A DNA stretch of 64,000 nucleotides from Croceivirga sp. (GTDB lineage: Bacteria > Bacteroidota > Bacteroidia > Flavobacteriales > Flavobacteriaceae): positions 19,178 through 83,177 of the forward strand of contig JANQKR010000039.1 in assembly GCA_028281025.1 (NCBI GenBank). Direction: 5' to 3'. The stretch's first letter is position 1, and each line of letters starts with the position of its first letter. A program made the position numbers and the translations under genes. The notes under the pieces are model-generated. The model saw only the letters and a list, made by a program, of their open reading frames with translations, searched no databases and was not told where the DNA came from. Shown one piece after another: positions 9,827-17,651 of this stretch.

Positions 9827-10486
9827 TCAAAAAAACTTTTGATATTGGAGCACCCTGAAATCCAACGTATTGAATTCAGGATTTTCGTTTTTAAGTTCTT
9901 TGTATTCCCTTAGGCTCCCTACTGCCCTGTTGGCCGCTCCGGACGGGGCAATCAAGGAAACGGTCGTAACGCTTTTCTGTGTGGCAGGATGTAGGAATTT
10001 ATGGATCCGGGGTACCTGATCGGATACGCGTTCCAACTGCAACCCATGTGCCTTTAGGTGCCTCCTAAAGAAATACTCGGGCCCATTTTTACTATTGCCC
10101 CCGGTGAACAAAAGGGTGTGGACCGTAGGAAATCTTTCGAGATACCCAAGCATATCCCGAAGTTGCACATTCTGCATACCCAAATCCGAAGCATCCACCT
10201 TTTGACGTTCTGCAAGTTCCACAATGTCACAAATACCGATATTGTGTTTTCTAAGAAATTGTTTTCGTTGATGGATTGCCTTATCGGTAGTCTCAAAAAC
10301 CAGCCCTAATTGAAAAATCCTGTCCAGAATGGGCCATAGCTGTCCGTCCCTACTGCCGTAGCAGAAATCCACATCTCCTTCCTTTAATTTACGCGAAGTA
10401 AATCTGGGGGGTGGTAAGGTCCCAACTATTAATTTTTCCACACCCCTGAACAAAAATGGGGGATATGGGTGCTGATGTAAAAACAT
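9827..10486 (-). CDS. Uracil-DNA-glycosylase-family protein
   Basis: The ~219-residue protein resembles the mismatch/uracil DNA glycosylase fold: KLIVGTLPPPRF near the N-terminus fits the active-site loop of the superfamily, FCYGSRDGQLWPIL is the base-pocket region, and APSGAANRAVGS near the C-terminus takes the place of the substrate-binding motif 2. A role in base-excision repair is inferred from the fold, not shown. The frame opens upstream with a TTG (10513), but the ATG at 10486 (MFLHQHPYPP) is the likelier start. It lies upstream of ppc on the same strand. Confidence 0.75.
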   Translation of the reverse strand: MFLHQHPYPPFLFRGVEKLIVGTLPPPRFTSRKLKEGDVDFCYGSRDGQLWPILDRIFQLGLVFETTDKAIHQRKQFLRKHNIGICDIVELAERQKVDASDLGMQNVQLRDMLGYLERFPTVHTLLFTGGNSKNGPEYFFRRHLKAHGLQLERVSDQVPRIHKFLHPATQKSVTTVSLIAPSGAANRAVGSLREYKELKNENPEFNTLDFRVLQYQKFF

Positions 10487-10602
10487 AAGGCATAAAGGTA
10501 ATGGAATCCCCAATTTTTATTTAACCATTGATTTTTCTTAAATTAAGGGAAAAACGGAATAACAGATTCCGGGCCAGTCGGTAACAACAAACAATACAAA
10601 TC

Positions 10603-10731
10603 ATGGGAAAAGGGGACATTAAGACCAAAAGGGGAAAAATTGCCAACAAATCTTTCGGGGCAAGAAGAAAACGGAAAATAAAAAAACGAACTTCAGTTGA
10701 GGAAAAGGTCAGTACGGAAAAGGCAAAATAA
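10603..10731 (+). CDS. 30S ribosomal protein bTHX
   Basis: The 42-residue, very basic protein starts MGKGDIKTKRGKIANKSFG and continues with an Arg/Lys stretch. This is the conserved N-terminus of bTHX (Thx), which packs into the 30S head and is widespread in Bacteroidota. It is shorter than most gene-calling limits and easily missed. The frame runs ATG at 10603 to TAA at 10729-10731 with no disruption. The C-terminal tail after KKRTSVEEK is acidic/basic and variable, as expected for the family. It is alone between two genes on the opposite strand. Confidence 0.9.
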   Translation: MGKGDIKTKRGKIANKSFGARRKRKIKKRTSVEEKVSTEKAK

Positions 10732-10739
10732 ACGAAGGC

Positions 10740-11105
10740 CTAATCTATCTTAAAATTAAAGATCAGTTCCCCTTCTTGATCAATATCCAATTGATAGGTA
10801 TACAGACCAATGGGCAAAGGACTTGTTACGGTATCCGGGACAAAATTAAATACTCTGGAATCCGCTTCAACCCTTAAGGTATCCTGCTGAAATGCCAAAT
10901 CAAATTCCATGTAGTCGGAAAAGCTATCTGCAGCAACATTTTCATAGAACAATGTATCTACCCGTACCTCCACACGTGAGAAATTTTGGCCGCTCCTATT
11001 TTGAATTCGAATGTTGGGACCGGTTAGGTTGTCATCACGATCATCACAGGACTGGGAAACCAAGACTAGGGAAAATAGCAATAGGGACCGTACAACATTT
11101 TTCAT
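10740..11105 (-). CDS. Small hypothetical lipoprotein
   Basis: The 121-residue protein has a lipoprotein signal (LLLFSLVLVSQSC, Cys20) and then an acidic spacer (DDRDDN). The rest alternates hydrophobic and polar residues in a way that suggests a small beta-sandwich (NIRIQNRSGQNFSRVEVRVD, LYTYQLDIDQEGELIFNFKID). I do not recognise a named family. It is the last gene of a leftward run after yaaA, 44 bases upstream, and is presumably anchored to the outer membrane. Confidence 0.7.
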   Translation of the reverse strand: MKNVVRSLLLFSLVLVSQSCDDRDDNLTGPNIRIQNRSGQNFSRVEVRVDTLFYENVAADSFSDYMEFDLAFQQDTLRVEADSRVFNFVPDTVTSPLPIGLYTYQLDIDQEGELIFNFKID

Positions 11106-11149
11106 GGCAAAGCACTTTATGTAATCAACGCTATTGCCGCTAAATTATT

Positions 11150-11911
11150 CTATCGAATAAATACGGGTTCGTTCTCCTTCACCGTATGTTCCTGACTAAA
11201 TTGGTAATCATCATAATCAAATCCTTTGATATCATCCAAGGTATGGGCATCGTTGTCCAGAATGTACCGGACCATGGAACCCCGTGCCTTTTTTGCAAAA
11301 AAGCTAATGACCTTTAATTTATCATTCTTCCAATCCTTGAATACCGGCGATATCACGGGAACTTTTAAGGCCTTGGTATCAATGGCGCCAAAATATTCAT
11401 TACTTGCCAGGTTTATAAAAAGTTCACCGTCCATAAGTTCTGTATTTAAATGCGCGGTCAATGTTTTTTTCCAAAACTCATAAAGGTTCTTTTTACGACC
11501 AACCTTTAACTGGGTACCCATTTCAAGCCTATAGGGTTGAATCAAATCCAAGGGTTTCAAAATTCCGTAAAGACCGGATAGGATCCGCAATGTGGATTGT
11601 AATTGTTCCAGTTTGTTTTCGGGTATGGAATAGGCATCCAGGCCTTGATAGACATCGCCATTAAAGGCGTAAACCGCCGGTCTCGCATTTTCTGCGGTAA
11701 ATGGGATGGAGAATTGTTGGTTCCTTTCCCAGTTCAATTGGGCAAGATTATCCGAAATTGACATTAATTGGGACAGTACCTTGGGTTTCTTTTTTACCAA
11801 GACCTTATTTAGTTTTTCCGACAATCCCAGGAATTCAGGTTGACTAAATCTATCCGTGGGTAGGTCAGAATCAAAATCCAGTGATTTGGCAGGGGAAATA
11901 ACAATTTTCAT
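11150..11911 (-). CDS. yaaA: YaaA-family peroxide-stress protein
   Basis: The 253-residue protein begins [18 protein letters not shown], the diagnostic YaaA (DUF328/UPF0246) start, and has further family blocks [36 protein letters not shown] and [13 protein letters not shown]. In E. coli YaaA limits intracellular iron during hydrogen peroxide stress and binds DNA through a helix-hairpin-helix-like motif; the same role here is inferred. A TTG three codons upstream extends the frame, but the ATG at 11911 gives the conserved N-terminus. It may be co-transcribed with the rluD-like gene 96 bases upstream. Confidence 0.93.
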   Translation of the reverse strand: MKIVISPAKSLDFDSDLPTDRFSQPEFLGLSEKLNKVLVKKKPKVLSQLMSISDNLAQLNWERNQQFSIPFTAENARPAVYAFNGDVYQGLDAYSIPENKLEQLQSTLRILSGLYGILKPLDLIQPYRLEMGTQLKVGRKKNLYEFWKKTLTAHLNTELMDGELFINLASNEYFGAIDTKALKVPVISPVFKDWKNDKLKVISFFAKKARGSMVRYILDNDAHTLDDIKGFDYDDYQFSQEHTVKENEPVFIR

Positions 11912-12007
11912 CGTAAGCAATTTAATGCTTCAAAAATAACACCTAAATCAAAATCTTGTCCAGCAATGCCCAACATGTTTTCAATGGTGGAATTGAAGAT
12001 GTCTATA

Positions 12008-13036
12008 CTACCCATCCAGATGCTTGGCATATCCTTCCCATTTCTCGATACATTTTGCAATATCATCAGGGATTGGAGAATCAAAAAGTAGTTGCTTCCC
12101 CGTGGTGGGATGAATGAATCCCAAGGTCCTGGCATGGAGTGCCTGTCTTGGCAGAATCTTGAAACAGTTTTCCACAAACTGTTTGTATTTGGTAAAGGTG
12201 GTTCCTTTTAAAATTTTATCCCCTCCATATCGCGCGTCATTGAACAAGGTATGCCCCAAATGCTTCATATGCACCCGAATCTGATGTGTTCTGCCCGTTT
12301 CCAATTTACAGGAAACCAAGGTTACGTATCCCAATCGTTTCAACACTTTGTAATGTGTAATGGCATCCTTACCCTGTTCCCCTTCCGGGAATACCATCAT
12401 TTGCAATCTATTTTTGGGATTACGGGCTATGGGTCCTTCAATAGTACCTTCATCTTCTTTTAAGCTCCCCCAGACCAGGGCAACATATTCCCGTTCGGTG
12501 GATTTTTCAAAAAACTGTTGTGCCAAATTGGCCATGGCCATATCCGTTTTTGCAATGACCAGTAAACCAGAGGTATCCTTATCAATACGATGTACCAAAC
12601 CGGGTCTTCCAGAGCTATTGTTGGGTAAATCCTTAATGTGATGTACCAAGGCATTCAGTAATGTTCCCGAATAATTCCCATGTCCCGGATGGACTACCAT
12701 TCCAGCAGGTTTGTTGACCACTAAAACCTGATCGTCCTCAAAAACCACGTCCAATGGAATAGCTTCCGGCGTCAACAAAAACTCGTACGGGGGGTGTTCA
12801 AAAAGTACTTTTACCTCATCCCCGGCCTTTACGCGATAATTCTGTTTTACTTGCTTGTTGTTTACCCAAATATGACCCTGTTTGGCCGCTTGCTGAATCT
12901 TGTTTCTTGTGGCGTTCTCAATGAAGTTCATTAAAAATTTATCCACCCTAAGCGGTTCTTGCCCCTTTGAAGCCTCAAATCGGTAATGTTCAAAAAGCTC
13001 ATCTTGTGATAGATCGGAGGTATCAGAATCCATCAT
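12008..13036 (-). CDS. rluD: RluD-type 23S rRNA pseudouridine synthase
   Basis: The 342-residue protein has an N-terminal S4 RNA-binding domain (RVDKFLMNFIENATRNKIQ) and a RluA-family catalytic domain with the motif GLVHRIDKDTSG, whose HRID Asp is the nucleophile-like catalytic residue, plus TGRTHQIRVHM. RluD modifies uridines of helix 69 of 23S rRNA. The start is the ATG at 13036, which overlaps the TGA of the upstream PASTA gene (ATGA overlap), so the two are translationally coupled; the open frame extends further upstream without a sensible N-terminus. It could be another RluA-family member, but the S4 domain favours RluD. Confidence 0.92.
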   Translation of the reverse strand: MMDSDTSDLSQDELFEHYRFEASKGQEPLRVDKFLMNFIENATRNKIQQAAKQGHIWVNNKQVKQNYRVKAGDEVKVLFEHPPYEFLLTPEAIPLDVVFEDDQVLVVNKPAGMVVHPGHGNYSGTLLNALVHHIKDLPNNSSGRPGLVHRIDKDTSGLLVIAKTDMAMANLAQQFFEKSTEREYVALVWGSLKEDEGTIEGPIARNPKNRLQMMVFPEGEQGKDAITHYKVLKRLGYVTLVSCKLETGRTHQIRVHMKHLGHTLFNDARYGGDKILKGTTFTKYKQFVENCFKILPRQALHARTLGFIHPTTGKQLLFDSPIPDDIAKCIEKWEGYAKHLDG

Positions 13037-13626
13037 TTGTTTTGGGATTCTGCTTTTATGATGGCACGTCCAGGGATAGTACCGTTCCCACAAATCAATT
13101 CTACTTTGGAAGTTCTGGGCAACTTATCCCCAGGATTCATCTCTTTGCCTTTGTACCTGATATAGTAGACCATATCCTTTCCCAATTCGTCTATATAGGT
13201 AACCCCTTGTACATCCAACCCAACTGCCCGCAACATGGAAGTGGCATTACGCCGGGTAACCTGAATGATTTTGGGAATGGTCACCTTTTTATAACCGGAG
13301 GGGTTCACGGTAAAATAGATTTTTCGATTTTCCTTGACCTTGGTTCCGGCAGGGGGATCCTGTTCCAGAATGGAAAACCTCGGATACTCGGGATCGTAGT
13401 TTGTGGAATCCAAAACCTCGTAACGCAGGCCGGCATCCTCGGCGGCTTTTCGCATCTCCATTACGGACATTTTTGAAAAATCGGGCACTTCAACAAACTC
13501 GCCATGGTTGGTGCTACCTTTTAACCAGCGCAATGTCATAAAACAAATGGCGATCAAAACCAGAACTGCCAAGCCCAATTGAATCAAAAATGTTCTACTC
13601 CGCAGAAAATCCAGGAAATCCCTCAT
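13033..13626 (-). CDS. PASTA-domain membrane protein
   Basis: The 197-residue protein has one N-terminal membrane helix (LGLAVLVLIAICFMTL) and two PASTA repeats outside the membrane, seen in VPDFSKMSVMEMRKAAEDAG and its LEQDPPAGTKVKENRKIYFTV end, then VTIPKIIQVTRRNATSMLRA. PASTA domains bind peptidoglycan stem peptides or muropeptides in other bacteria; there is no kinase or transpeptidase domain here. It is placed directly opposite ddl, which makes the D-Ala-D-Ala end of that same peptide, and is coupled to the rluD-like gene by a 4-base overlap. A cell-wall-sensing or anchoring role is inferred. Confidence 0.88.
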   Translation of the reverse strand: MRDFLDFLRSRTFLIQLGLAVLVLIAICFMTLRWLKGSTNHGEFVEVPDFSKMSVMEMRKAAEDAGLRYEVLDSTNYDPEYPRFSILEQDPPAGTKVKENRKIYFTVNPSGYKKVTIPKIIQVTRRNATSMLRAVGLDVQGVTYIDELGKDMVYYIRYKGKEMNPGDKLPRTSKVELICGNGTIPGRAIIKAESQNK

Positions 13627-13673
13627 GCCAAATGGTTTGCCGACAAATATAGAAAAACAGCCCTTTTTTAATT

Positions 13674-13701
13674 ACTTTGGTGGCGTTTAATCGACCAAAG
13701 T
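13674..13701 (+). repeat. Inverted repeat over the ddl start codon
   Basis: ACTTTGGT (13674-13681) and ACCAAAGT (13694-13701) are perfect 8-base arms around a 12-base loop. The right arm covers the first bases of the GTG start of ddl. In mRNA this would pair the start codon into a stem. It could equally be a protein site or chance. Confidence 0.4.
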
Positions 13702-14674
13702 GAAAAAGAACATTGCCATTATCATAGGTGGTTATTCCAGTGAGTACGAAATATCCGTGAAAAGCGGTACTGTGGTCCAACAGCATTTGGATAATGAAAT
13801 ATTCAATACGTACAACGTGGTTATTGGACTTGATAACTGGTACCATGAACTGCAAACCGGGGAGAGAATCGAAGTTGACAAACACGATTTTAGTTTGAGC
13901 CTGCCCAATGAAAAAATAAAGTTTGACTGTGTTTTCAATGCCATACATGGAACCCCAGGGGAAGATGGTCTGCTCCAGGCCTATTTTGAGCTCCTGGGCA
14001 TACCACAAACTTCCTGTGGTTATTATCAAGCAGCTTTGACCTTTAACAAAAGGGATTTGCTGAGTACTTTAAAGCCCTATGGAATAAAATGTGCCACCTC
14101 CTATTACGTGGACAGAGGAGAGGAAATACATACCAATGAAATTGTTTTAAAAGTAGGATTGCCCTGTTTTGTAAAGGCCAATAGGGCGGGAAGCAGCTTT
14201 GGTATCAGCAAGGTTTACTTGGAGGAGGAGTTACCATCTGCCATCCAAAAGGCATTTGAGGAGGATGATGAGATCATCATCGAATCCTTTTTGGATGGAA
14301 CTGAAGTCTCCGTTGGGGTAATTACCTATAAGGGAGAAGTCAAAGTTTTACCAATGACGGAAATAGTAAGTGAAAATGATTTCTTTGATTATGAAGCCAA
14401 GTACCAAGGAAAGTCCCAAGAAATTACACCGGCCAGAATCTCCGACACACAGTATCAAAACGCGGCCCGTATTGCAAAAAAAATCTACAGCGTATTAAAA
14501 ATGACCGGATATACCCGAAGCGAGTTCATCTTTCAAGGGGATGAGCCCTATCTATTGGAAGTAAACACAACTCCCGGCCTTACGGAAGAAAGTATTCTTC
14601 CCCAACAGGCAAGGGAAGCAGGAATTTCACTATCCCAATTATTTGAAAGTGCAATTGAAGAAGCTTTGAAATAG
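13700..14674 (+). CDS. ddl: D-alanine--D-alanine ligase
   Basis: This 324-residue ATP-grasp enzyme joins two D-alanines for peptidoglycan precursors in the cytoplasm. The N-terminus KNIAIIIGGYSSEYEIS holds the family's first substrate loop with Glu and Ser; HGTPGEDG, KANRAGSSFGIS and the C-terminal EVNTTPGLTEESILPQQ complete the set. The last segment carries the metal-binding Glu/Asn and the dipeptide loop. The only start that gives a complete N-terminus is GTG at 13700. It is followed by coaD after 37 bases and diverges from the PASTA gene. Confidence 0.96.
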   Translation: MKKNIAIIIGGYSSEYEISVKSGTVVQQHLDNEIFNTYNVVIGLDNWYHELQTGERIEVDKHDFSLSLPNEKIKFDCVFNAIHGTPGEDGLLQAYFELLGIPQTSCGYYQAALTFNKRDLLSTLKPYGIKCATSYYVDRGEEIHTNEIVLKVGLPCFVKANRAGSSFGISKVYLEEELPSAIQKAFEEDDEIIIESFLDGTEVSVGVITYKGEVKVLPMTEIVSENDFFDYEAKYQGKSQEITPARISDTQYQNAARIAKKIYSVLKMTGYTRSEFIFQGDEPYLLEVNTTPGLTEESILPQQAREAGISLSQLFESAIEEALK

Positions 14675-14711
14675 CAAATTCTGTGTATTTTTAGTCAAAT
14701 TCCTTCCACAC

Positions 14712-15179
14712 ATGAGACGAGCCATCTTTCCAGGTTCCTTTGATCCGTTAACATTAGGGCATTACGATATTATAAAACGGGGCATCACCCTTTTTGACGA
14801 ACTCTTTATCGCCATTGGCATCAATGCGGACAAGAAATACATGTTCACCTTGGAAGAACGCCAAAAATTTATTGTGGAAGCCTTTAAGGATGAGCCAAAA
14901 ATAAAAGTGGTGACCTATGAAGGGTTGACCGTTGACTTCTGCAAGGAAGTGGATGCGGATTTCATCCTTAGAGGCCTTAGAAATCCCGGGGATTTTGAAT
15001 TTGAAAAAGCCATTGCCCATACCAATAGGAAGCTATCGGAAATTGAAACGGTATTCCTGCTCACCTCCTCCGGAAAATCCTATATCAGTTCCTCTATTGT
15101 TAGGGATGTAATTAGAAATGGTGGCAACTATAAAGGGCTTGTTCCAGATACCGTAATCGTTACAGGTCACCGAAGCTAA
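14712..15179 (+). CDS. coaD: Phosphopantetheine adenylyltransferase
   Basis: The 155-residue enzyme transfers AMP from ATP to 4'-phosphopantetheine, the fourth step of coenzyme A synthesis. The nucleotidyltransferase fold is shown by PGSFDPLTLGHYDII with the GHxD-type HIGH motif at the N-terminus and the C-terminal ISSSIVRDVIRNGG motif. RGLRNPGDFEFE is the pantetheine-binding stretch. Length is typical. It follows ddl on the same strand and is likely co-transcribed. Confidence 0.96.
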   Translation: MRRAIFPGSFDPLTLGHYDIIKRGITLFDELFIAIGINADKKYMFTLEERQKFIVEAFKDEPKIKVVTYEGLTVDFCKEVDADFILRGLRNPGDFEFEKAIAHTNRKLSEIETVFLLTSSGKSYISSSIVRDVIRNGGNYKGLVPDTVIVTGHRS

Positions 15180-15299
15180 AATTGGATTTAACGTCAAAAA
15201 ATAACATTCCAACCTCATTTTCTTACCAAAAAAGGAGAACAAACAACAGGTTTCCGCACATACACAACATATATTTAAAAATATAGTGATATACCACTA

Positions 15300-15356
15300 A
15301 AATTGTAGGAAATTACATATGTATTAAGAGTCCCATATCTTAAAAACCTACAATTT
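15300..15356 (+). repeat. Inverted repeat in the leader of the PAS kinase
   Basis: AAATTGTAGG (15300-15309) and CCTACAATTT (15347-15356) are perfect 10-base arms with a 37-base loop. The right arm runs into the TTG start codon (15355-15357) of the following kinase gene. A further short palindrome (TAGTG/CACTA) lies just upstream. It may form an mRNA stem over the start or be a regulator site. Confidence 0.45.
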
Positions 15357-17202
15357 GAAAGCTTTAAAGACCGACTCATTTAGTTATTTTATAAGGCAAT
15401 TGCCCCAACCCATAGCTTTTGTGGACACTTCTTTTAGGTTGGTTGGTATTTCAGACAAATGGTTGGAATATTTTGAATTCCCCCAGCAAAAAATAACAGG
15501 AACTTCCATTTTTCACCTTTATGGGGAAAAAATCAACACCCCTTGGAAAAATAGTTTTAAGAGCTGTCTTAAAGGAAATACTGAGTTCGGTATTCAAACC
15601 AGGATTACCAGTACTGGGAAGGAAAACTGGTACGAATGGACGAACGTTCCATGGTATGACGAGGAAGAAAATGTAATTGGGGTTATCAGTAAAATTGAGG
15701 ACATCACCAAAAAGGTGGAAAATGAAATGAAGTATGAAAAACTGGAAAACCTTCTTAAGGACCAATCCGAAATTACCAAAGTAGGTACCTGGGAGTACAA
15801 CATTGGAACGGATACCTTAACCTGGTCTTCCATGACCAAAAAAATTCATGAGGTTACCATGAACTATGAACCCAATGTAGAAACGGCCATAGACTTTTAT
15901 CAACAAGGGCATTCCAGAAATACCATTGCCATGCTGATCCACAATGGGATGCACCGTGGAGAAAGTTGGTCCAAGAAACTACGCATAGAGACGGCCAAAG
16001 GAAACGGAAAATGGATTATTGCCGCCGGAAAACCACTTTATAAAAATGGAAGGATAACCAGACTAATTGGGACCATACAGGACGTAACCGAGCAAGTTGA
16101 ACAGGAAACCAAAACCAAAGAGAGTGAAGAATTGCTAAGGACACTCATTGATAATCTGCCCTTAAACCTGTACATAAAGGATTTGGAATCCAGAAAAGTT
16201 TTGGTGAACAAATCGGAATGTGATTATCTGGGTGTGCAAAATCAGGAGGACATTATTGGAAAAACGGATTTTGAATTATATGATGAGCGTATTGCCCAAA
16301 TCTCCAGGGATGAAGATTTGCACGTGATAAAAACCCAAAAACCCATTATTGGAAAAAGAACGATCAGTATAAAGAGGGATGGAACCGCTACTTCCTTCCT
16401 GACTTCAAAAATACCTTGGCTGAACGGCAATGGGGAGAGCAAGGGACTCATAGGAATCAGTATTGACATTTCCGAACTTGTACAAAAGGAAAATCAACTT
16501 AGCAATTTAATCAATGTTACCGCCATCCAGAACAAAAAGCTCATCAACTTTGCCCATATTGTTTCACATAACCTACGCTCCCATGCAGCAAATTTTTCCA
16601 TGCTGTTGAATTTCTTGGGAAAAGAGGATGAGGAGACCGAAAAGAAAAACATTTTGAAAATGCTGACCAAGGCTTCGGACAATCTAATGAATACCCTGGA
16701 AAACCTGAACGAAGTCGTGCATATCAGTACAAATGTAAATTTGGAAAAGAAACCCATTAACCTAAATGGGCAAATTACCAAGGCACAGGAAAACCTTGCC
16801 GTTTTTTTACAACAGAAAAACGCAAAGATCGTGAATACAATCTCTGACAAGGTCTATGTGAACGCAGTACCGGCCTACCTGGAAAGTATTCTCTTGAACC
16901 TGCTAACCAATTCCGTTAAATACAAACATCCCGATAGGGATCCGGAAATTATACTATCGACCAAAAAAGAGGAAGACCAAATTGTTTTTAGTGTAAAGGA
17001 CAATGGACTGGGCATTGATATGGATAAATATGGAAGAAAGCTCTTTGGAATGTACAAGACTTTCCATAACAATTCGGACGCCAGGGGTATTGGACTTTAC
17101 ATTACCAAGAACCAGATTGAAGCCATGGGCGGTTCCATAGTTGCCCATAGCCAAATAAACAAAGGATCGACGTTTAATGTATATTTTAAAGATGAAACTT
17201 AA
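15355..17202 (+). CDS. Soluble multi-PAS sensor histidine kinase
   Basis: The 615-residue protein has three PAS/PAC units (about residues 10-125, 135-250 and 260-385), then a HisKA domain with HIVSHNLRSHAAN (His405) and an HATPase_c domain (NLLTNSVKYKHPDR, VKDNGLGIDMDKYG, ARGIGLYITKNQIEAMGG). No membrane helix is seen, so it senses an internal signal. It overlaps the next gene, a receiver protein, by 11 bases, so the two form a coupled pair. The start is a TTG; no ATG is available before the first PAS domain. The inverted repeat at 15300-15356 abuts this start. Confidence 0.93.
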   Translation: MKALKTDSFSYFIRQLPQPIAFVDTSFRLVGISDKWLEYFEFPQQKITGTSIFHLYGEKINTPWKNSFKSCLKGNTEFGIQTRITSTGKENWYEWTNVPWYDEEENVIGVISKIEDITKKVENEMKYEKLENLLKDQSEITKVGTWEYNIGTDTLTWSSMTKKIHEVTMNYEPNVETAIDFYQQGHSRNTIAMLIHNGMHRGESWSKKLRIETAKGNGKWIIAAGKPLYKNGRITRLIGTIQDVTEQVEQETKTKESEELLRTLIDNLPLNLYIKDLESRKVLVNKSECDYLGVQNQEDIIGKTDFELYDERIAQISRDEDLHVIKTQKPIIGKRTISIKRDGTATSFLTSKIPWLNGNGESKGLIGISIDISELVQKENQLSNLINVTAIQNKKLINFAHIVSHNLRSHAANFSMLLNFLGKEDEETEKKNILKMLTKASDNLMNTLENLNEVVHISTNVNLEKKPINLNGQITKAQENLAVFLQQKNAKIVNTISDKVYVNAVPAYLESILLNLLTNSVKYKHPDRDPEIILSTKKEEDQIVFSVKDNGLGIDMDKYGRKLFGMYKTFHNNSDARGIGLYITKNQIEAMGGSIVAHSQINKGSTFNVYFKDET

Positions 17203-17605
17203 TAAAATCTATATCGTTGATGATGATAGTATCACCATTTTTGGATTGAGAAAGCTTCTGGAAAAGTTCAGCAAGGAACTTTGCATTGAAGAGTTCAGAA
17301 ATGGAAGGGAAGCCTTGGATGCATTATCTTCACTTTTAAAAAAGGGGGCAGCGTTGCCAGAGGTCATTTTTTTGGATATCAACATGCCCGTCATGGATGG
17401 TTGGACGTTCCTGGATGAATTCTTAAAACTTCCAAGTGTTTCAGGAGTACACATTAAGATCATCACCTCCTCCATAGATGTTAGGGATCGCCAAAAATGG
17501 AAGTCCTACGTAAAAAAAACCGGGCATCACATCGATTTCATCACCAAACCAATCTATGAATTGGATTTACGGGATGTTACCCACAATATGAATTTGGCTT
17601 CCTAG
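17192..17605 (+). CDS. Single-domain response regulator paired with the PAS kinase
   Basis: The 137-residue receiver domain has IYIVDDDSIT at its start, the phospho-acceptor Asp62 in VIFLDINMPVMDG and the Lys in FITKPIYE. The layout with a long loop before Asp62 resembles the Rcp1-type receivers that work with PAS or phytochrome kinases. It carries no DNA-binding domain. The ATG at 17192 overlaps the end of the kinase gene by 11 bases; the frame opens 15 bases earlier, but that start lies inside the kinase and adds nothing conserved. Confidence 0.92.
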   Translation: MKLNKIYIVDDDSITIFGLRKLLEKFSKELCIEEFRNGREALDALSSLLKKGAALPEVIFLDINMPVMDGWTFLDEFLKLPSVSGVHIKIITSSIDVRDRQKWKSYVKKTGHHIDFITKPIYELDLRDVTHNMNLAS

Positions 17606-17651
17606 CAGCGGATCTTCTACTTTTGACCACACACAGTAGTCAAAGTAACCC

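Noticed and set aside
12967..13476. A 169-codon plus-strand frame opposite the PASTA gene
   Set aside because: It spans two well-supported minus-strand genes and their 4-base overlap; no domain is visible.
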